Notes: a model not told the origin generated them from the letters alone. 64,000 nt of DNA from Brevundimonas naejangsanensis (GCF_003627995.1 NZ_CP032707.1:2904501-2968500); one strand, 5' to 3'. Shown: positions 1-11,305, counted from the stretch's first letter. Made by a program: numbers and translations.

Positions 1-3000
1 GGGCGCCGCGGTGACGCTGGATTCCAGCCATGACGTGAAGCTGGACGGCAATTCCAAGATCGACATGCTCAAGGCCGCCGATGGCGCTACGGGCGTGCTG
101 GTCAACGGCGGAAACACCGGCAATGTCACCATCGCCGGCTCGATCAACATCACCGACTCCATCGAAGAGTATAAGGACGACGACAAGGACGGCGACCTGG
201 ACGGCCCGTTCGCCGACGGCACGAACCGTCACGGCGTCCACGTGACCGGCGCCTCGCCCCTGGTCGGCGACATCCGCATCGAATCGTCGGGCTCGATCAA
301 AGTCGAGGGCAACAACTCGTCCGGCCTGACGATCAATGCGCCGCTGACCGGCGACATCTTCAGCCTGGGCCAGATCAACGTCGTCGGCAACAACACCTAT
401 GGCGTGCACACCACGGGCGACGTGACGGGCGACATCACCCTGCTCGGCAGCATCACCGCCATGGGGGAAAACGCCGTCGCCGTCGCCGTCGACGGCGCGG
501 TCGACGGCGCGGTCAAGATTCAAGGCGCGGTCGCCGTCACCGGCTATCGCTACACCACCCCGCCGCCGTCCAAGCCGACCACGGGCAATCCGATTGAGGG
601 ACGGACCTATCTTGAAAACCTGGACGCTGATGACCTGCTCCAGGGCGGTCCGGCCGTGCGCATCGCCGGCGACGTCAGCAAGGGCGTGCTGTTCGACACC
701 GCGCCGAACTACGGCCCCAAAGGCATCGACGGCGACGACGACGGCGACGGCGTCAAGAATGGCGACGAGGACGACGACGGCGACGGCAAGAAGAACCGCG
801 AGGACGATGACCGGGACGGCGACGGCATCACTGACGTTCAGGAAACGACCGCCGCCATCCGCGCTTTCGGCGGCGCTCCGGCGGTGCTGGTCGGTTCGGC
901 CGACAAGGCCATCACCCTCGGCGCGGTCGGCACGGGCAACGACGCCTACGGCCTGATCAATCGCGGCTCGATCGAAGCCGCCGGCGTTTACAAGGACATC
1001 GACACCACGGCGGTTCAGATCGGCGGCACGGGCCAATCCGTCACCCTGACCGGCGGCTTGCGCAACGAAGGCACGATCAACTCGACCGCCAACACGGCGA
1101 ACAGCACCGCCATCCTGGTCGGCGCGGGCGCCACGGCGCCCAACATCGTCAACACGGGTTCGATCCAGAGCGTGTCGGCGGGGACGAACGCCGATCTGGC
1201 GGCCGGCATCCTGATCGACAGCGGTGCCAACGTGTCCTCGCTGACCAACTCGGGCACCCTGGCGGCCCTCGTGAACGGCTCCAAGGGCGACGCGGTGGCC
1301 ATCCGCGACGCCTCGGGGACGCTGACCTCCGTCAGCAACACCGGCAACATCATCGCCCTGATCACCCCCGAACAGGGCGTGGCGTCGACGGGCTCGGCGA
1401 TCGCCGTCGACCTCAGCGCCAACAGCTCGGGCGTCACCCTGGTGCAGGACGGGGTCGTCGTCCCCGACAACAAGCTGCCCGACGCCGACGGCGACGGCGT
1501 GCCCGACGCCAAGGAACCGGCGATCCTGGGCGACATCCGCCTGGGCTCGGGCGCCGACGTGCTGGACATCCGCAACGGCACGGTGACCGGCGACATCTCC
1601 TTCGGGACCGGGGCCGACCGCCTGTCCATCAGCGGCGGCGCCCTGGTGACCGGCAAGCTGTCGAACGGCGATGGCCAACTGGACATCGACATCTCCAAGG
1701 GCACCCTGGACGCCCGCCACACCGGCCAATTGGAGATCAGCGAATTGAACGTCGGCGCGGACGGCAATCTGATCGTCACCCTGGACCCGGCCAACGGCGC
1801 CGCCGGCGGCTTCAAGGTCAGCGGTTCGGCCGACCTGGCCGACGGCGCGGGCCTGGGCGTGCGTTTCAACTCCCTGATCCAGGACCCGACCTCCTTCACC
1901 ATCATCGAGGCGGGCGATCTGAACGTCGGGGCCATCGATCAGGATTTGCTGCAATCCAACTCGCCCTACGCCTTCGTGGTCAGCTCGAACGTGGACGAAG
2001 CGGCCGGCAAGCTGACCGTCGACGCCCGCCGCCGCACGGCTGAAGAAGCCGGGATGATCAAGGCTGAAGCCGCCGCCTACGACGTGCTCTACGCCGGCCT
2101 GGCCGACAACGAGATCATCCGCGCGGCCATGCTGAACCAGACGGACCGCGACGGATTCTTCAACATCTATCAGCAGCTCCTGCCCGACCACTCGGGCGGC
2201 CCGCTGCTGTCCCTGGCCAGCGGCGTCGACGCCGTGACCCGGGCCCTGACCGGCCGCAACGCCTCGGCCGCGCCGGGCGAGACCAGCGCCTGGGTGCAGG
2301 AGATCAACTTCTACGCCGACAAGGACAAGACCGACACCTACGGCTTCCGCTCCGAGGGCTTCGGCCTGGCGGGCGGGGTCGAGCGCGGCACCAACATGGG
2401 CGCGGTCGGCCTGACGGCGGCCTTCACCTCCTCCGACCTGGAGGACCCCGAGGCCGCGGCCGAGGAAGTCCTGTCGGCCAATCTATTGGAGCTGGGCCTC
2501 TACTGGCGCGCCCAGGGCCAGTACTGGTCGACCTGGGCTCGCGCGGCCGGCGGCTACGCCTCCTTCAGCGCCACGCGCAAGCTGGTGGCCGAAGGGGTCA
2601 ATCTGAAGAACGAATCCGACTGGCACGGCTTCACCCTGGCCGCCGCCGGCGGCGCCTCCTACGAGCGCAACTTCGGCCGCCTGAACGTCCGACCCGAGGC
2701 CTATGTCGAATACTTCTCGCTGAACGAGGACGCCCGCAGCGAGCGCGGCGGCGGCGACGGCTTCGACCTCGACATCGACAAGCGCGACGGCCACATCTTC
2801 TCGGGCGTGGCGGCGGTCAACGTCGGCTACGGCTTCGGCAAGGACGGCTGGATTCGTCCGGAGGTCCGTCTGGGCTGGCGTCAGAACTTCTCGGTCGACG
2901 CCGGGACGACCATCGCTCGCCTGGCCTCGGGCGGCGACGCCTTCACCCTCACGCCCGCCAGCATCGAGGGCGGCGGACCGCTGCTGGGCTTCCGCCTGAA

Positions 3001-3103
3001 CGTCGGCAACGACCTGGGCCTGCTGTCCATCACCGGCGACGCCGAAATGCTCGAGGACTACGTCCGCTACACCCTGCTGCTGCGGGCCAGCTTCAAGTTC
3101 TGA
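1..3103 (+). CDS. Autotransporter, C-terminal part (5' end outside window)
   Basis: About 1030 residues are visible. The reading frame is open to the window edge, so the GTG at 11 is probably internal and the signal peptide lies upstream. The passenger (about residues 1-680) is a Gly/Asp/Asn-rich repetitive fold of the beta-helix type with many ITG, GDI and NTG turns. Residues 240-276 hold a dense DxDxDG run like thrombospondin type 3 calcium sites, and a shorter one lies near 490-500. Residues about 750-1030 form an autotransporter beta-barrel with alternating aromatic strands, ending in the typical C-terminal Phe (KF). Such proteins are inserted in the outer membrane and display the passenger outside. 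The adhesin role is inferred. A hairpin terminator follows the stop. Confidence 0.85.
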   Translation, partial: GAAVTLDSSHDVKLDGNSKIDMLKAADGATGVLVNGGNTGNVTIAGSINITDSIEEYKDDDKDGDLDGPFADGTNRHGVHVTGASPLVGDIRIESSGSIKVEGNNSSGLTINAPLTGDIFSLGQINVVGNNTYGVHTTGDVTGDITLLGSITAMGENAVAVAVDGAVDGAVKIQGAVAVTGYRYTTPPPSKPTTGNPIEGRTYLENLDADDLLQGGPAVRIAGDVSKGVLFDTAPNYGPKGIDGDDDGDGVKNGDEDDDGDGKKNREDDDRDGDGITDVQETTAAIRAFGGAPAVLVGSADKAITLGAVGTGNDAYGLINRGSIEAAGVYKDIDTTAVQIGGTGQSVTLTGGLRNEGTINSTANTANSTAILVGAGATAPNIVNTGSIQSVSAGTNADLAAGILIDSGANVSSLTNSGTLAALVNGSKGDAVAIRDASGTLTSVSNTGNIIALITPEQGVASTGSAIAVDLSANSSGVTLVQDGVVVPDNKLPDADGDGVPDAKEPAILGDIRLGSGADVLDIRNGTVTGDISFGTGADRLSISGGALVTGKLSNGDGQLDIDISKGTLDARHTGQLEISELNVGADGNLIVTLDPANGAAGGFKVSGSADLADGAGLGVRFNSLIQDPTSFTIIEAGDLNVGAIDQDLLQSNSPYAFVVSSNVDEAAGKLTVDARRRTAEEAGMIKAEAAAYDVLYAGLADNEIIRAAMLNQTDRDGFFNIYQQLLPDHSGGPLLSLASGVDAVTRALTGRNASAAPGETSAWVQEINFYADKDKTDTYGFRSEGFGLAGGVERGTNMGAVGLTAAFTSSDLEDPEAAAEEVLSANLLELGLYWRAQGQYWSTWARAAGGYASFSATRKLVAEGVNLKNESDWHGFTLAAAGGASYERNFGRLNVRPEAYVEYFSLNEDARSERGGGDGFDLDIDKRDGHIFSGVAAVNVGYGFGKDGWIRPEVRLGWRQNFSVDAGTTIARLASGGDAFTLTPASIEGGGPLLGFRLNVGNDLGLLSITGDAEMLEDYVRYTLLLRASFKF

Positions 3104-3128
3104 GGTTTCTTCAGTCTTCGGACGAAAT

Positions 3129-3159
3129 AGGGCCGTCGGATTCGTTCCGGCGGCCCTTT
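3129..3159 (+). terminator. Rho-independent terminator of the autotransporter gene
   Basis: An 11-bp stem (AGGGCCGTCGG against CCGGCGGCCCT, one wobble pair) with an 8-nt loop is followed by a short T run, 25 bp after the stop codon. Confidence 0.7.
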
Positions 3160-3221
3160 CCGTATCTTGCCGCGGACCCGCGCCCTCCTATGATCCCCCC
3201 CGATCCAGAGGGGGATTTCAC

Positions 3222-5313
3222 ATGAACAAGTTCGCCTGGGCGGCCTGCGCCCTGATCCTGAGCGCCCATGCGCCGGCGCTGGCCCAGGCTGCGCCCGCCG
3301 CCCAAACCGCCCTGCCCGCCGCCGACGCGGGCCGCTTCACCCCCCAGGACCTGTTCGGCCTGGAGGTCGCCTCCGACGCCCAGATCAGCCCGGACGGCGG
3401 CCAGATCGCCTATGTCCGCCAGACGGCCGACATCATGACCGACCGGATGCGCCCTACCATCTGGCTGATCGACGTGAAGACCGGCCGCCATTCGCCCCTT
3501 GTCGCTTCGGCCGGCTCGCATCGCCAGCCGCGCTGGTCGCCGGACGGCACGCGCCTGTCCTACATCTCCAGCGCCGAGGGCGGCGCGCCCCAGTTGTTCG
3601 TACGCTGGATGGCGTCGGGAGAAGCGGTCCGCGTCACCAACCTGCCCAACACCCCGTCCAGCGTCAGCTGGTCGCCCAACGGCGAGCAGTTGGCCTATTC
3701 CGTCCTGGTCGCCGGCGACAAGCCCAGGATCGGCTCGCCCCTGGCCAAGCCCGAAGGCGCCCAGTGGGCCCCGCCGCTGGAGATCATCGACAGCGTCACC
3801 TACCGCTCCGACGGCCAGGGCTATCTGAAGCCCGGCTTCCGCCATGTCTTCGTCGTCGGCTCGCAGGGCGGCGGCGCGCGCCAGCTGACCCACGGCGACT
3901 TCCACCACGGCGGCGGCCTGACCTGGTCGGCCGATTCCCGCACGATCTATCTCAGCGCCAACCGCCGCCCCGACTGGCAGCGCGAGGCGAACGACAGCGA
4001 AATCTACGCCCTGGACGTCCAGACCGGCGGCCTGACCGCCCTGACCAGCCGCGCAGGCCCCGACAACGCCCCCGTCGCCTCGCCCGACGGCCGCCGCATC
4101 GCCTACCTCGGCTATGACGATAAGCGGATGGGCTATCACAACACCCGCCTCTATGTGATGGACGCCGACGGCTCGAACCGCCGCGTCCTGACCGAGAGCC
4201 TGGATCGTTCGGTCCAGTCGCCCACGTGGAGCCACGACGGCCGCTCGGTCTATGTCGCCTATGACGACCAGGGCCGCACCAAGGTCGCCCGCGTGGCGAT
4301 GGACGGCGCCGTCACCCCCCTGATCGAGGACCTGACCGGCGACGACATCGGCCGTCCCTACACCGGCGGCGGCTTCACCGTGGCGGACGACGGCGCCATC
4401 GCCTACACGCGCGGAACGCCGACCCGCCCGGCCGACGTCCACGTCCTGAAGGGCGGCCGCAGCACCCAGCTGACCCGGCTGAACGCCGACTTCCTCGGCG
4501 CTCGCCGCCTGGGCGAGGTGCGCCGCATCCAGGTCGCCTCCTCCCACGACCAGCGCGCGGTCGAAAGCTGGCTGACCCTGCCGGCCGACTATGTCGAGGG
4601 GCAGCGCTATCCCCTGGTGCTGGAGATCCACGGCGGCCCCTTCGCCGCCTACGGCCCGCACTTCGCCACCGACAACCAGCTGTTCGCCGCTGCGGGCTAC
4701 GCCGTCCTGTCGGTCAACCCGCGCGGCTCGACCTCCTACGGGGATGAAATTCGCCAACCTGATCCACCACAACTATCCGTCGAACGACTATGACGACCTG
4801 ATCAGCAGCGTCGACGCCGTCATCGCTCAGGGCGTCGCCGATCCCAACCGCCTGTTCGTCACCGGCGGCTCGGGCGGCGGGGTGCTGACCAGCTGGATCG
4901 TCGGCAAGACTGACCGCTTCAAGGCCGCCGTGGTCCAGAAGCCCGTCATCGACTGGGCCAGCTTCGTGCTGACGGCCGACAACCCGGCCTTCTTCGCCCG
5001 CTACTGGTTCGGCGAATATCCGTGGGAGAACCCGGAGGCCTACTGGCGCCGGTCGCCGCTGTCGCTGGTCGGCAATGTGAAGACGCCGACCATGGTCGTC
5101 GTCGGCGACGAGGACTACCGCACCCCCGTCAGCGAGTCGGAGCAGTACTACACCGCCCTGCAACTGCGCGGCGTGCCCACGGCGCTGGTGAAAATTCCCG
5201 GCGTCGGCCACAGCCTGGCCGTCCGCCCGTCCCAGAACGCCGCCCGCATGAACGCCATGCTGGAATGGTTCAACCGCTACAAGGACGGCGCCCCGGCCGC
5301 GACGGCGCAATAA
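3222..5313 (+). pseudogene. S9-family prolyl oligopeptidase-type peptidase, frameshifted
   Basis: Secreted serine peptidase of the dipeptidyl/acylaminoacyl-peptidase type (S9). It starts with a Sec signal peptide ending near ALAQA. A TolB/WD40-like beta-propeller with repeated SPDG and WSPDG motifs fills residues about 40-420, then an alpha/beta-hydrolase domain. The frame breaks at 4747-4749: codons for SYGDE are followed by GAAATTC where GAATTC would restore FANLIHHNYP. The upstream frame stops at 4793. The rest runs to 5313 in the +1 frame and carries the whole catalytic triad: Ser in GGSGGG (codon 4870), Asp in DEDYRTP (5113) and His in GVGHS (5209). The upstream product alone would be inactive. 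One extra A in an A-run explains the break, either a real mutation or a sequencing error. Confidence 0.85.
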
Positions 5314-5319
5314 GGCCCT

Positions 5320-5351
5320 GCCCCGCGCCCGTCCTGCGGCGGGCGCGGGGC
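5320..5351 (+). terminator. GC hairpin after the S9 peptidase gene
   Basis: Perfect 12-bp inverted repeat (GCCCCGCGCCCG / CGGGCGCGGGGC) with an 8-nt loop starts just after the stop codon. There is no T tract, so termination strength is uncertain. Confidence 0.5.
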
Positions 5352-5379
5352 CAGCCTGGCGTTAGTTGACTTTTAACCA

Positions 5380-5394
5380 GAACACTTACAGAAC
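5380..5394 (+). promoter_or_regulatory. SOS (LexA) box 1
   Basis: GAAC-N7-GAAC matches exactly the LexA operator known in alphaproteobacteria (GTTC-N7-GTTC on the other strand). It lies 39 bp upstream of the lexA start and implies autorepression. Confidence 0.85.
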
Positions 5395-5404
5395 ATTCCG
5401 AACG

Positions 5405-5419
5405 GTTCACGCCTTGTTC
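5405..5419 (+). promoter_or_regulatory. SOS (LexA) box 2
   Basis: GTTC-N7-GTTC is a second exact SOS operator, 13 bp before the lexA ATG and 25 bp (centre to centre) from box 1. Two boxes suggest tight or cooperative autoregulation. Confidence 0.85.
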
Positions 5420-5432
5420 TGGATTCGCCGCC

Positions 5433-6140
5433 ATGCTCACGAAGAAACAGCACGAACTCCTGATGTTCATTCATGAGCGCATCCGCGAGACGGGCGTTTC
5501 GCCCTCCTTCGACGAGATGAAGGAGGCGCTGGATCTGGCGTCCAAGTCGGGCATCCACCGCCTGATCACGGCGCTAGAGGAACGCGGCTTCATCCGCCGC
5601 CTGGCCCATCGCGCCCGCGCGCTGGAGGTGGTGAAGCTGCCGGAACAGGCTACGACCGCCGCCCCGGCCAAGGGCCGCGCCCCCTTCAAGCCCGACGTCA
5701 TCCAGGGCGGCGGCCTCGGTCCGCGCTCGACGGCCCTCGCCGACGCCGCCAACGACGTGCGCGAACTGCCCCTGCTGGGCAAGATCGCCGCCGGCACCCC
5801 GATCGCCGCCATCCAGCACGAGCGCGAGCGTCTGCCGGTTCCGGAGTCCATGCTGGGCGCGGGCGAACACTATCTGCTCGAGATCGAGGGCGACTCCATG
5901 ATCGAGGCCGGCATCCTCGACGGCGACACCGTGATCATCAAACGGGTCGAGAACGCCTCCTCGGGCGAGATCGTCGTCGCCCTAGTCGAGGGCGAGGAAG
6001 CCACGCTGAAGCGGCTGCGAAAGAAGGGCCAGTCCATCGCGCTGGAGCCCGCCAACCGCGCCTATGAGACCCGCATCTTCGGCCCCGACCAGGTCGAGGT
6101 CCAGGGCAAGCTGGTCGGCCTGCTGCGCCGGTATCACTGA
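5433..6140 (+). CDS. lexA: LexA SOS repressor and self-cleaving peptidase
   Basis: Represses DNA-damage genes and cleaves itself when RecA-ssDNA forms. 235 residues, normal for alphaproteobacteria. The N-terminal winged HTH (about residues 1-65) begins [16 protein letters not shown]. An Ala/Gly-rich linker follows, then the S24 peptidase domain. The cleavage bond is Ala120-Gly121 (KIAAGTP), the nucleophile Ser155 (EGDSM) and the general base Lys193 (TLKR). Two SOS boxes directly upstream show autoregulation. The ATG at 5433 agrees with box spacing and family length. Confidence 0.97.
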   Translation: MLTKKQHELLMFIHERIRETGVSPSFDEMKEALDLASKSGIHRLITALEERGFIRRLAHRARALEVVKLPEQATTAAPAKGRAPFKPDVIQGGGLGPRSTALADAANDVRELPLLGKIAAGTPIAAIQHERERLPVPESMLGAGEHYLLEIEGDSMIEAGILDGDTVIIKRVENASSGEIVVALVEGEEATLKRLRKKGQSIALEPANRAYETRIFGPDQVEVQGKLVGLLRRYH

Positions 6141-6191
6141 GGCCGGGCGCTCCTGCCCCGCGCCCATAAGAAGGCACCCCTTTCGCATCTC

Positions 6192-6330
6192 CGCTCATCC
6201 CGGCGGACGCCGGGATCCAGTGCTTTGGCTTCAAGCGGGCCCGTTTGAAGTCTGTCCGTCCTCTGGCGTCCTCTAGCCAGCGACAGCGCGTGCGGCCCTT
6301 ACTGGATCCCGGCGTCCGCCGGGATGAGCG
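6192..6330. repeat. REP-like inverted pair between lexA and comEC
   Basis: A 30-bp sequence (6192-6221), itself a GC palindrome around ATCCCGGC..GCCGGGAT, recurs as an exact reverse complement at 6301-6330. The 79 bp between the arms hold two further small hairpins. The right arm encodes the last residues of ComEC. A related single unit lies at 12609-12632. Confidence 0.75.
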
Positions 6331-8440
6331 GGTTTAGAGGGTGCGCCGAGTTAGAACCGCCCCCGCTCCACGGCCGCCGTCCCCGGACCTCCGCCGCCCA
6401 CAGGGCGCGCCAGCCGTCCGCACCGTCGCGCCACAACTCCACCGACCCGCCGCGCGCATGGTCCGCGCCGTCCAGCACCAGCCGCCCCTCGCATGATGGC
6501 GGCAGGGCCGCGATCACGGCCCGCACGCTGACGACCTCGGCGCTACGGCACAGCTGGTCCATCTGCTCCGCCCCCGGCGCCGCCTTGCCCCACCACAGGG
6601 CGAGCACGCCGCCCTCATGCTCCGGCGCGCAGAACGACCGCTTGCAACTCCAACCTTCCGACGGCCGCCCCACCGCCTCAAGCCCGCGCCGTCGCGACCA
6701 CAGGTCGCTGGCGAAGCGACGCACCTCGGGCCGCATCACGACCGCCTGTTCCCCCTGCCGGAACGCGCCGTTGGCCCCGCCGTCGCCGATCCAGACATCC
6801 GGCGGCGCCGGGCGCGGCCAGATCAGGACCGCCGCCGCGAACGGCAGGCCCAGCCACCGCCACCGCCCACGCCACAGGCACATGAACAGAATGCCCAGGA
6901 AGGCGACCGGCAGGGCCGCCGCCGGAGCGCTGGGGATCGCCTGAACCGCGCCGGGCAGGCCGGCCGCCCAATGGCCGATGGCCAGCATGACCTCGACCGA
7001 CTTGCCCGCCAGCCACAGAAAGGGCGCCCCCAGGCCCAACGGCTCCAGCGCCGCGCCCAGCGCCAGGGCCGGCATCATGATGAAGTCGGCCAGCGGCGCC
7101 GTCGCCAGGTTGGCGATCAGCCCATAAACGGCCGTGCGGTTGAAATGCTGCATGGCGAACGGCCCCGTCGCCATGCCCGCAACCAGGCTGGCGGCGCAGG
7201 CGGCCAGCAGCCACCTGCCGAACCGCTGCACCGCGACGATGGGCCAGGGCGCGGCGAACTCGCGGATGCGGCGCGGCCAGACCTCGACCAGGGCCACCAG
7301 GGCCGCCGTCGCCGCGAACGACATCTGGAACCCCGGCGTCACCACGGCCTCGGGCCGCAGCAGCAGGACGACGAAGGCCGCCGCCGCCAGCGCCCGCATG
7401 GTCACCGCCTGTCGGTCCGCCAATATGGCCAGGAAGGCGATGGAGGCCGTGACCGCCGCCCGTTCGGCGGGAGGCGGCGCGCCCGAGATGACCAGATAGG
7501 TCCCGACCGCGATCAGGCCTGCGACCGCCGCGACCTTCTTGCCTGATGTCCGCAGCACCAGCCACGGCCAGGCCGCGACCAGCAGGCGCACGGCGAAGAA
7601 GACAAAGCCCCCCACGACCGCCATGTGCAGGCCCGAGATCGACAGGATGTGCGCCAGCCCCGAATCTCGCATGGCGTCCAGGTCCGGGCTCTGGATCCAG
7701 GTCTCGTGTCCCGTGGTCATGGCCGCCGCCACCCCGCCCGTCCGCTCGCCCAACCGGGCCACGATGCGCTCGGCCAGGGCGTAGCGCATGGCGTTGACGC
7801 GCATCGCCATCCGCACCCGCCACGGCGGCCGGGCCAGGTCGGCGGGCCGCGTCGGCCCCAGGGCGAACAGCGTCCCGCCCATGCCCTGGAAATAGGCGTT
7901 GCGGCCGAAGTCATAGGCGCCGGGGCCGGCGGGCGGCGGCGGGGGATTCAGGATGCCGAACACGCGGATCGCCGCGCCGGGCGGCGGCGGCGCGCCCTTC
8001 ACCGTGACCCGCAACCGCTGGGGCGTCGCCTCGGGCGCCAGGCCGCGCACGCGCACCGGCGCCACGACAACGCGGGCGCCGTTCTGGCCCGGCGAATCCA
8101 CGTCCATGACCCAGCCCTCGACCTGGGTCGGCGCCATGTCCATCGGCGCGATCGGCGCCGCTGCGGCCTCGGCCCTCAGCTTGGCGATCGCCAGGCCGCC
8201 GCCGAAGCAGGCCACCATCAGCAGGAAGAGCGTCGCCGTACGCGGAAGGCCCCGAGCCCGGCCGACAAGCCAGGCGCCGAACAATCCAACGGCGACAATC
8301 GCCAGCGGCCACACGCCCGGCTCGGCCCTCAGCGCGAAATAGGCGGCGCACCCGGCGCCGAAGCAGACGGACGACCACAGGGGCCAGCGATCCGCCTGGG
8401 TCCGAACGTCGTGATGCAGACTGTCAATTAACCGGGCCAT
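6299..8440 (-). CDS. comEC: ComEC/Rec2-family DNA uptake channel
   Basis: Inner-membrane channel that passes single-stranded DNA into the cytoplasm during natural transformation. About 713 residues with an N-terminal membrane pair, a DUF4131 region (about 60-200), and a multi-helix Competence domain containing the signature DSGLAHILSISGLHM. The usual metallo-beta-lactamase C-terminal domain is short and lacks an evident HxHxDH motif, as in many alphaproteobacterial ComEC proteins. ATG at 8440 is chosen because the longer frame to 8527 would run into gltX. The last nine residues (LIPADAGIQ) are encoded by a REP-like repeat. Divergent from gltX with about 60 bp between them. Confidence 0.9.
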   Translation of the reverse strand: MARLIDSLHHDVRTQADRWPLWSSVCFGAGCAAYFALRAEPGVWPLAIVAVGLFGAWLVGRARGLPRTATLFLLMVACFGGGLAIAKLRAEAAAAPIAPMDMAPTQVEGWVMDVDSPGQNGARVVVAPVRVRGLAPEATPQRLRVTVKGAPPPPGAAIRVFGILNPPPPPAGPGAYDFGRNAYFQGMGGTLFALGPTRPADLARPPWRVRMAMRVNAMRYALAERIVARLGERTGGVAAAMTTGHETWIQSPDLDAMRDSGLAHILSISGLHMAVVGGFVFFAVRLLVAAWPWLVLRTSGKKVAAVAGLIAVGTYLVISGAPPPAERAAVTASIAFLAILADRQAVTMRALAAAAFVVLLLRPEAVVTPGFQMSFAATAALVALVEVWPRRIREFAAPWPIVAVQRFGRWLLAACAASLVAGMATGPFAMQHFNRTAVYGLIANLATAPLADFIMMPALALGAALEPLGLGAPFLWLAGKSVEVMLAIGHWAAGLPGAVQAIPSAPAAALPVAFLGILFMCLWRGRWRWLGLPFAAAVLIWPRPAPPDVWIGDGGANGAFRQGEQAVVMRPEVRRFASDLWSRRRGLEAVGRPSEGWSCKRSFCAPEHEGGVLALWWGKAAPGAEQMDQLCRSAEVVSVRAVIAALPPSCEGRLVLDGADHARGGSVELWRDGADGWRALWAAEVRGRRPWSGGGSNSAHPLNPLIPADAGIQ

Positions 8441-8498
8441 GAGGGTTCGCTTCCCCACGGGCGAGCGTATAAGACCCTGCCCTATGGACCCTGCCTCT

Positions 8499-9914
8499 AT
8501 GACCTCCCCGTCTTCGACCGTCGTCACCCGCTTCGCCCCCTCGCCTACAGGCTACCTGCATATCGGCGGCGCGAGAACCGCGTTATTCAACTGGCTCTAC
8601 GCCAAGGGACGCGGCGGCAAATTCCTGATCCGCATCGAGGATACGGACCGCGAGCGTTCGACGGACGACGCGGTGAAGGCCATCTTCGACGGCCTGTCCT
8701 GGCTGGAGCTGTTCGGCGACGAAGAGCCGGTCTTCCAGTTCAGCCGCGCCGACCGTCACCGCGAGGTCGTGAACCAGTTGCTGGCGACCGGCCACGCCTA
8801 TCGCGACTTCCTGACCGCGGACGAGACCACGATCCTGCGTGACCAGGCCAAGGCCGAGGGCCGCGACTTCGTCTCGCCCTGGCGCGACCGCGCGCCCAGC
8901 GTCGACGACCTGGCCAAGCCGCACACCGTGCGCTTCCGCCGCCCGCTGGATCAGGCCGTGGCGGTCGACGACGCCGTGCAGGGCACGGTGCGCTGGGAAT
9001 CGTCTGCGCTGGACGATCTGGTCATCCTGCGTTCGGACGGGGCGCCGACCTACAACCTGGCCGTGGTGGTGGACGACCACGACATGGGCGTGACCCACGT
9101 CATCCGCGGCGACGACCACCTCAACAACGCCGCCCGTCAGAGCCTGATCTACGACGCGCTCGGCTGGACGCGCCCGACCTTCGCCCACATCCCGCTGATC
9201 CACGGCCCCGACGGGGCCAAGCTCAGCAAGCGCCACGGCGCCCAGGCGGTGCATGAATACGCCGACATGGGCTATCTGCCCGAGGCCATGCGCAACTACC
9301 TGGCCCGCCTGGGCTGGGCCCACGGCGACGACGAGCTGTTCAGCGACGAGCAGGCCCTGGCCTGGTTCGACCTGACCGGGGTCAACAAGGCGCCCGCCCG
9401 CCTGGACTTCGACAAGCTGGCTCACGTCAACGCCCACTGGCTGCGCCTGGCCGACGACGACCGCCTGGCCAAGCTGACCCTGGACGCCCACCTGGTGCGC
9501 GGCCGCACGCTGGAGCCCGACGACGAGGCGCGCCTGCTGCGGGCCATGCCCTTCGTGAAGGACCGCGCCAAGACCATCCCGGAGCTGGCCGACCAGACCG
9601 CCTTCGTGCTGCAAGCGCGACCCCTGGTCCTCAACGAGAAATCCCTCGGCCTGCTGCAGGGAGAAGGCGGCGCTCGAATTTCACGTCTCCGTGAACGGCT
9701 CAGCCTGTTTCAGAGCTGGGACGTTTTCGCTCTGGAATCAGAGCTTAAGGTGTTTGCCGAAGAGGAAGGCGTAGGCTTCGGAAAAATCGGACCTTCCCTC
9801 CGCGCAGCCCTGACGGGCGGCGCGCCATCCCCGGATATCGCGCGGACTTTGGCCGCTCTCGGCCGCGACGAAAGTCTCGGACGCTTGGATGATGCGCTGC
9901 AACAGACTAAGTGA
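8499..9914 (+). CDS. gltX: Glutamate--tRNA ligase
   Basis: Charges tRNA-Glu with glutamate. 471 residues with the class I signature FAPSPTGYLHIGG (HIGH) at the N-terminus, KLSKRHG (KMSKS-like) near residue 240, and an all-helical anticodon-binding C-terminal half. ATG 8499 gives the usual start just before the Rossmann core. ATG 8484 in the same frame is an alternative. TATAAG at 8468 could be a -10 element. It is followed 65 bp later by gltA. Confidence 0.95.
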   Translation: MTSPSSTVVTRFAPSPTGYLHIGGARTALFNWLYAKGRGGKFLIRIEDTDRERSTDDAVKAIFDGLSWLELFGDEEPVFQFSRADRHREVVNQLLATGHAYRDFLTADETTILRDQAKAEGRDFVSPWRDRAPSVDDLAKPHTVRFRRPLDQAVAVDDAVQGTVRWESSALDDLVILRSDGAPTYNLAVVVDDHDMGVTHVIRGDDHLNNAARQSLIYDALGWTRPTFAHIPLIHGPDGAKLSKRHGAQAVHEYADMGYLPEAMRNYLARLGWAHGDDELFSDEQALAWFDLTGVNKAPARLDFDKLAHVNAHWLRLADDDRLAKLTLDAHLVRGRTLEPDDEARLLRAMPFVKDRAKTIPELADQTAFVLQARPLVLNEKSLGLLQGEGGARISRLRERLSLFQSWDVFALESELKVFAEEEGVGFGKIGPSLRAALTGGAPSPDIARTLAALGRDESLGRLDDALQQTK

Positions 9915-9979
9915 ACACCATAACCACACAGGGCCGCACGCCTCCCCGCGCCAGGTCCAAGGAAGAACAAGGGGCCTAG

Positions 9980-11281
<1,302 letters not shown>

Positions 11282-11305
11282 CTCGTCGCACGACGCTGAA
11301 TGCAG

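Noticed and set aside
5363..5377. CtrA-like TTAG-N7-TTAA before lexA
   Set aside because: Seven of eight bases match, but one hit of this quality is expected by chance and it overlaps a possible -35 region (TTGACT).
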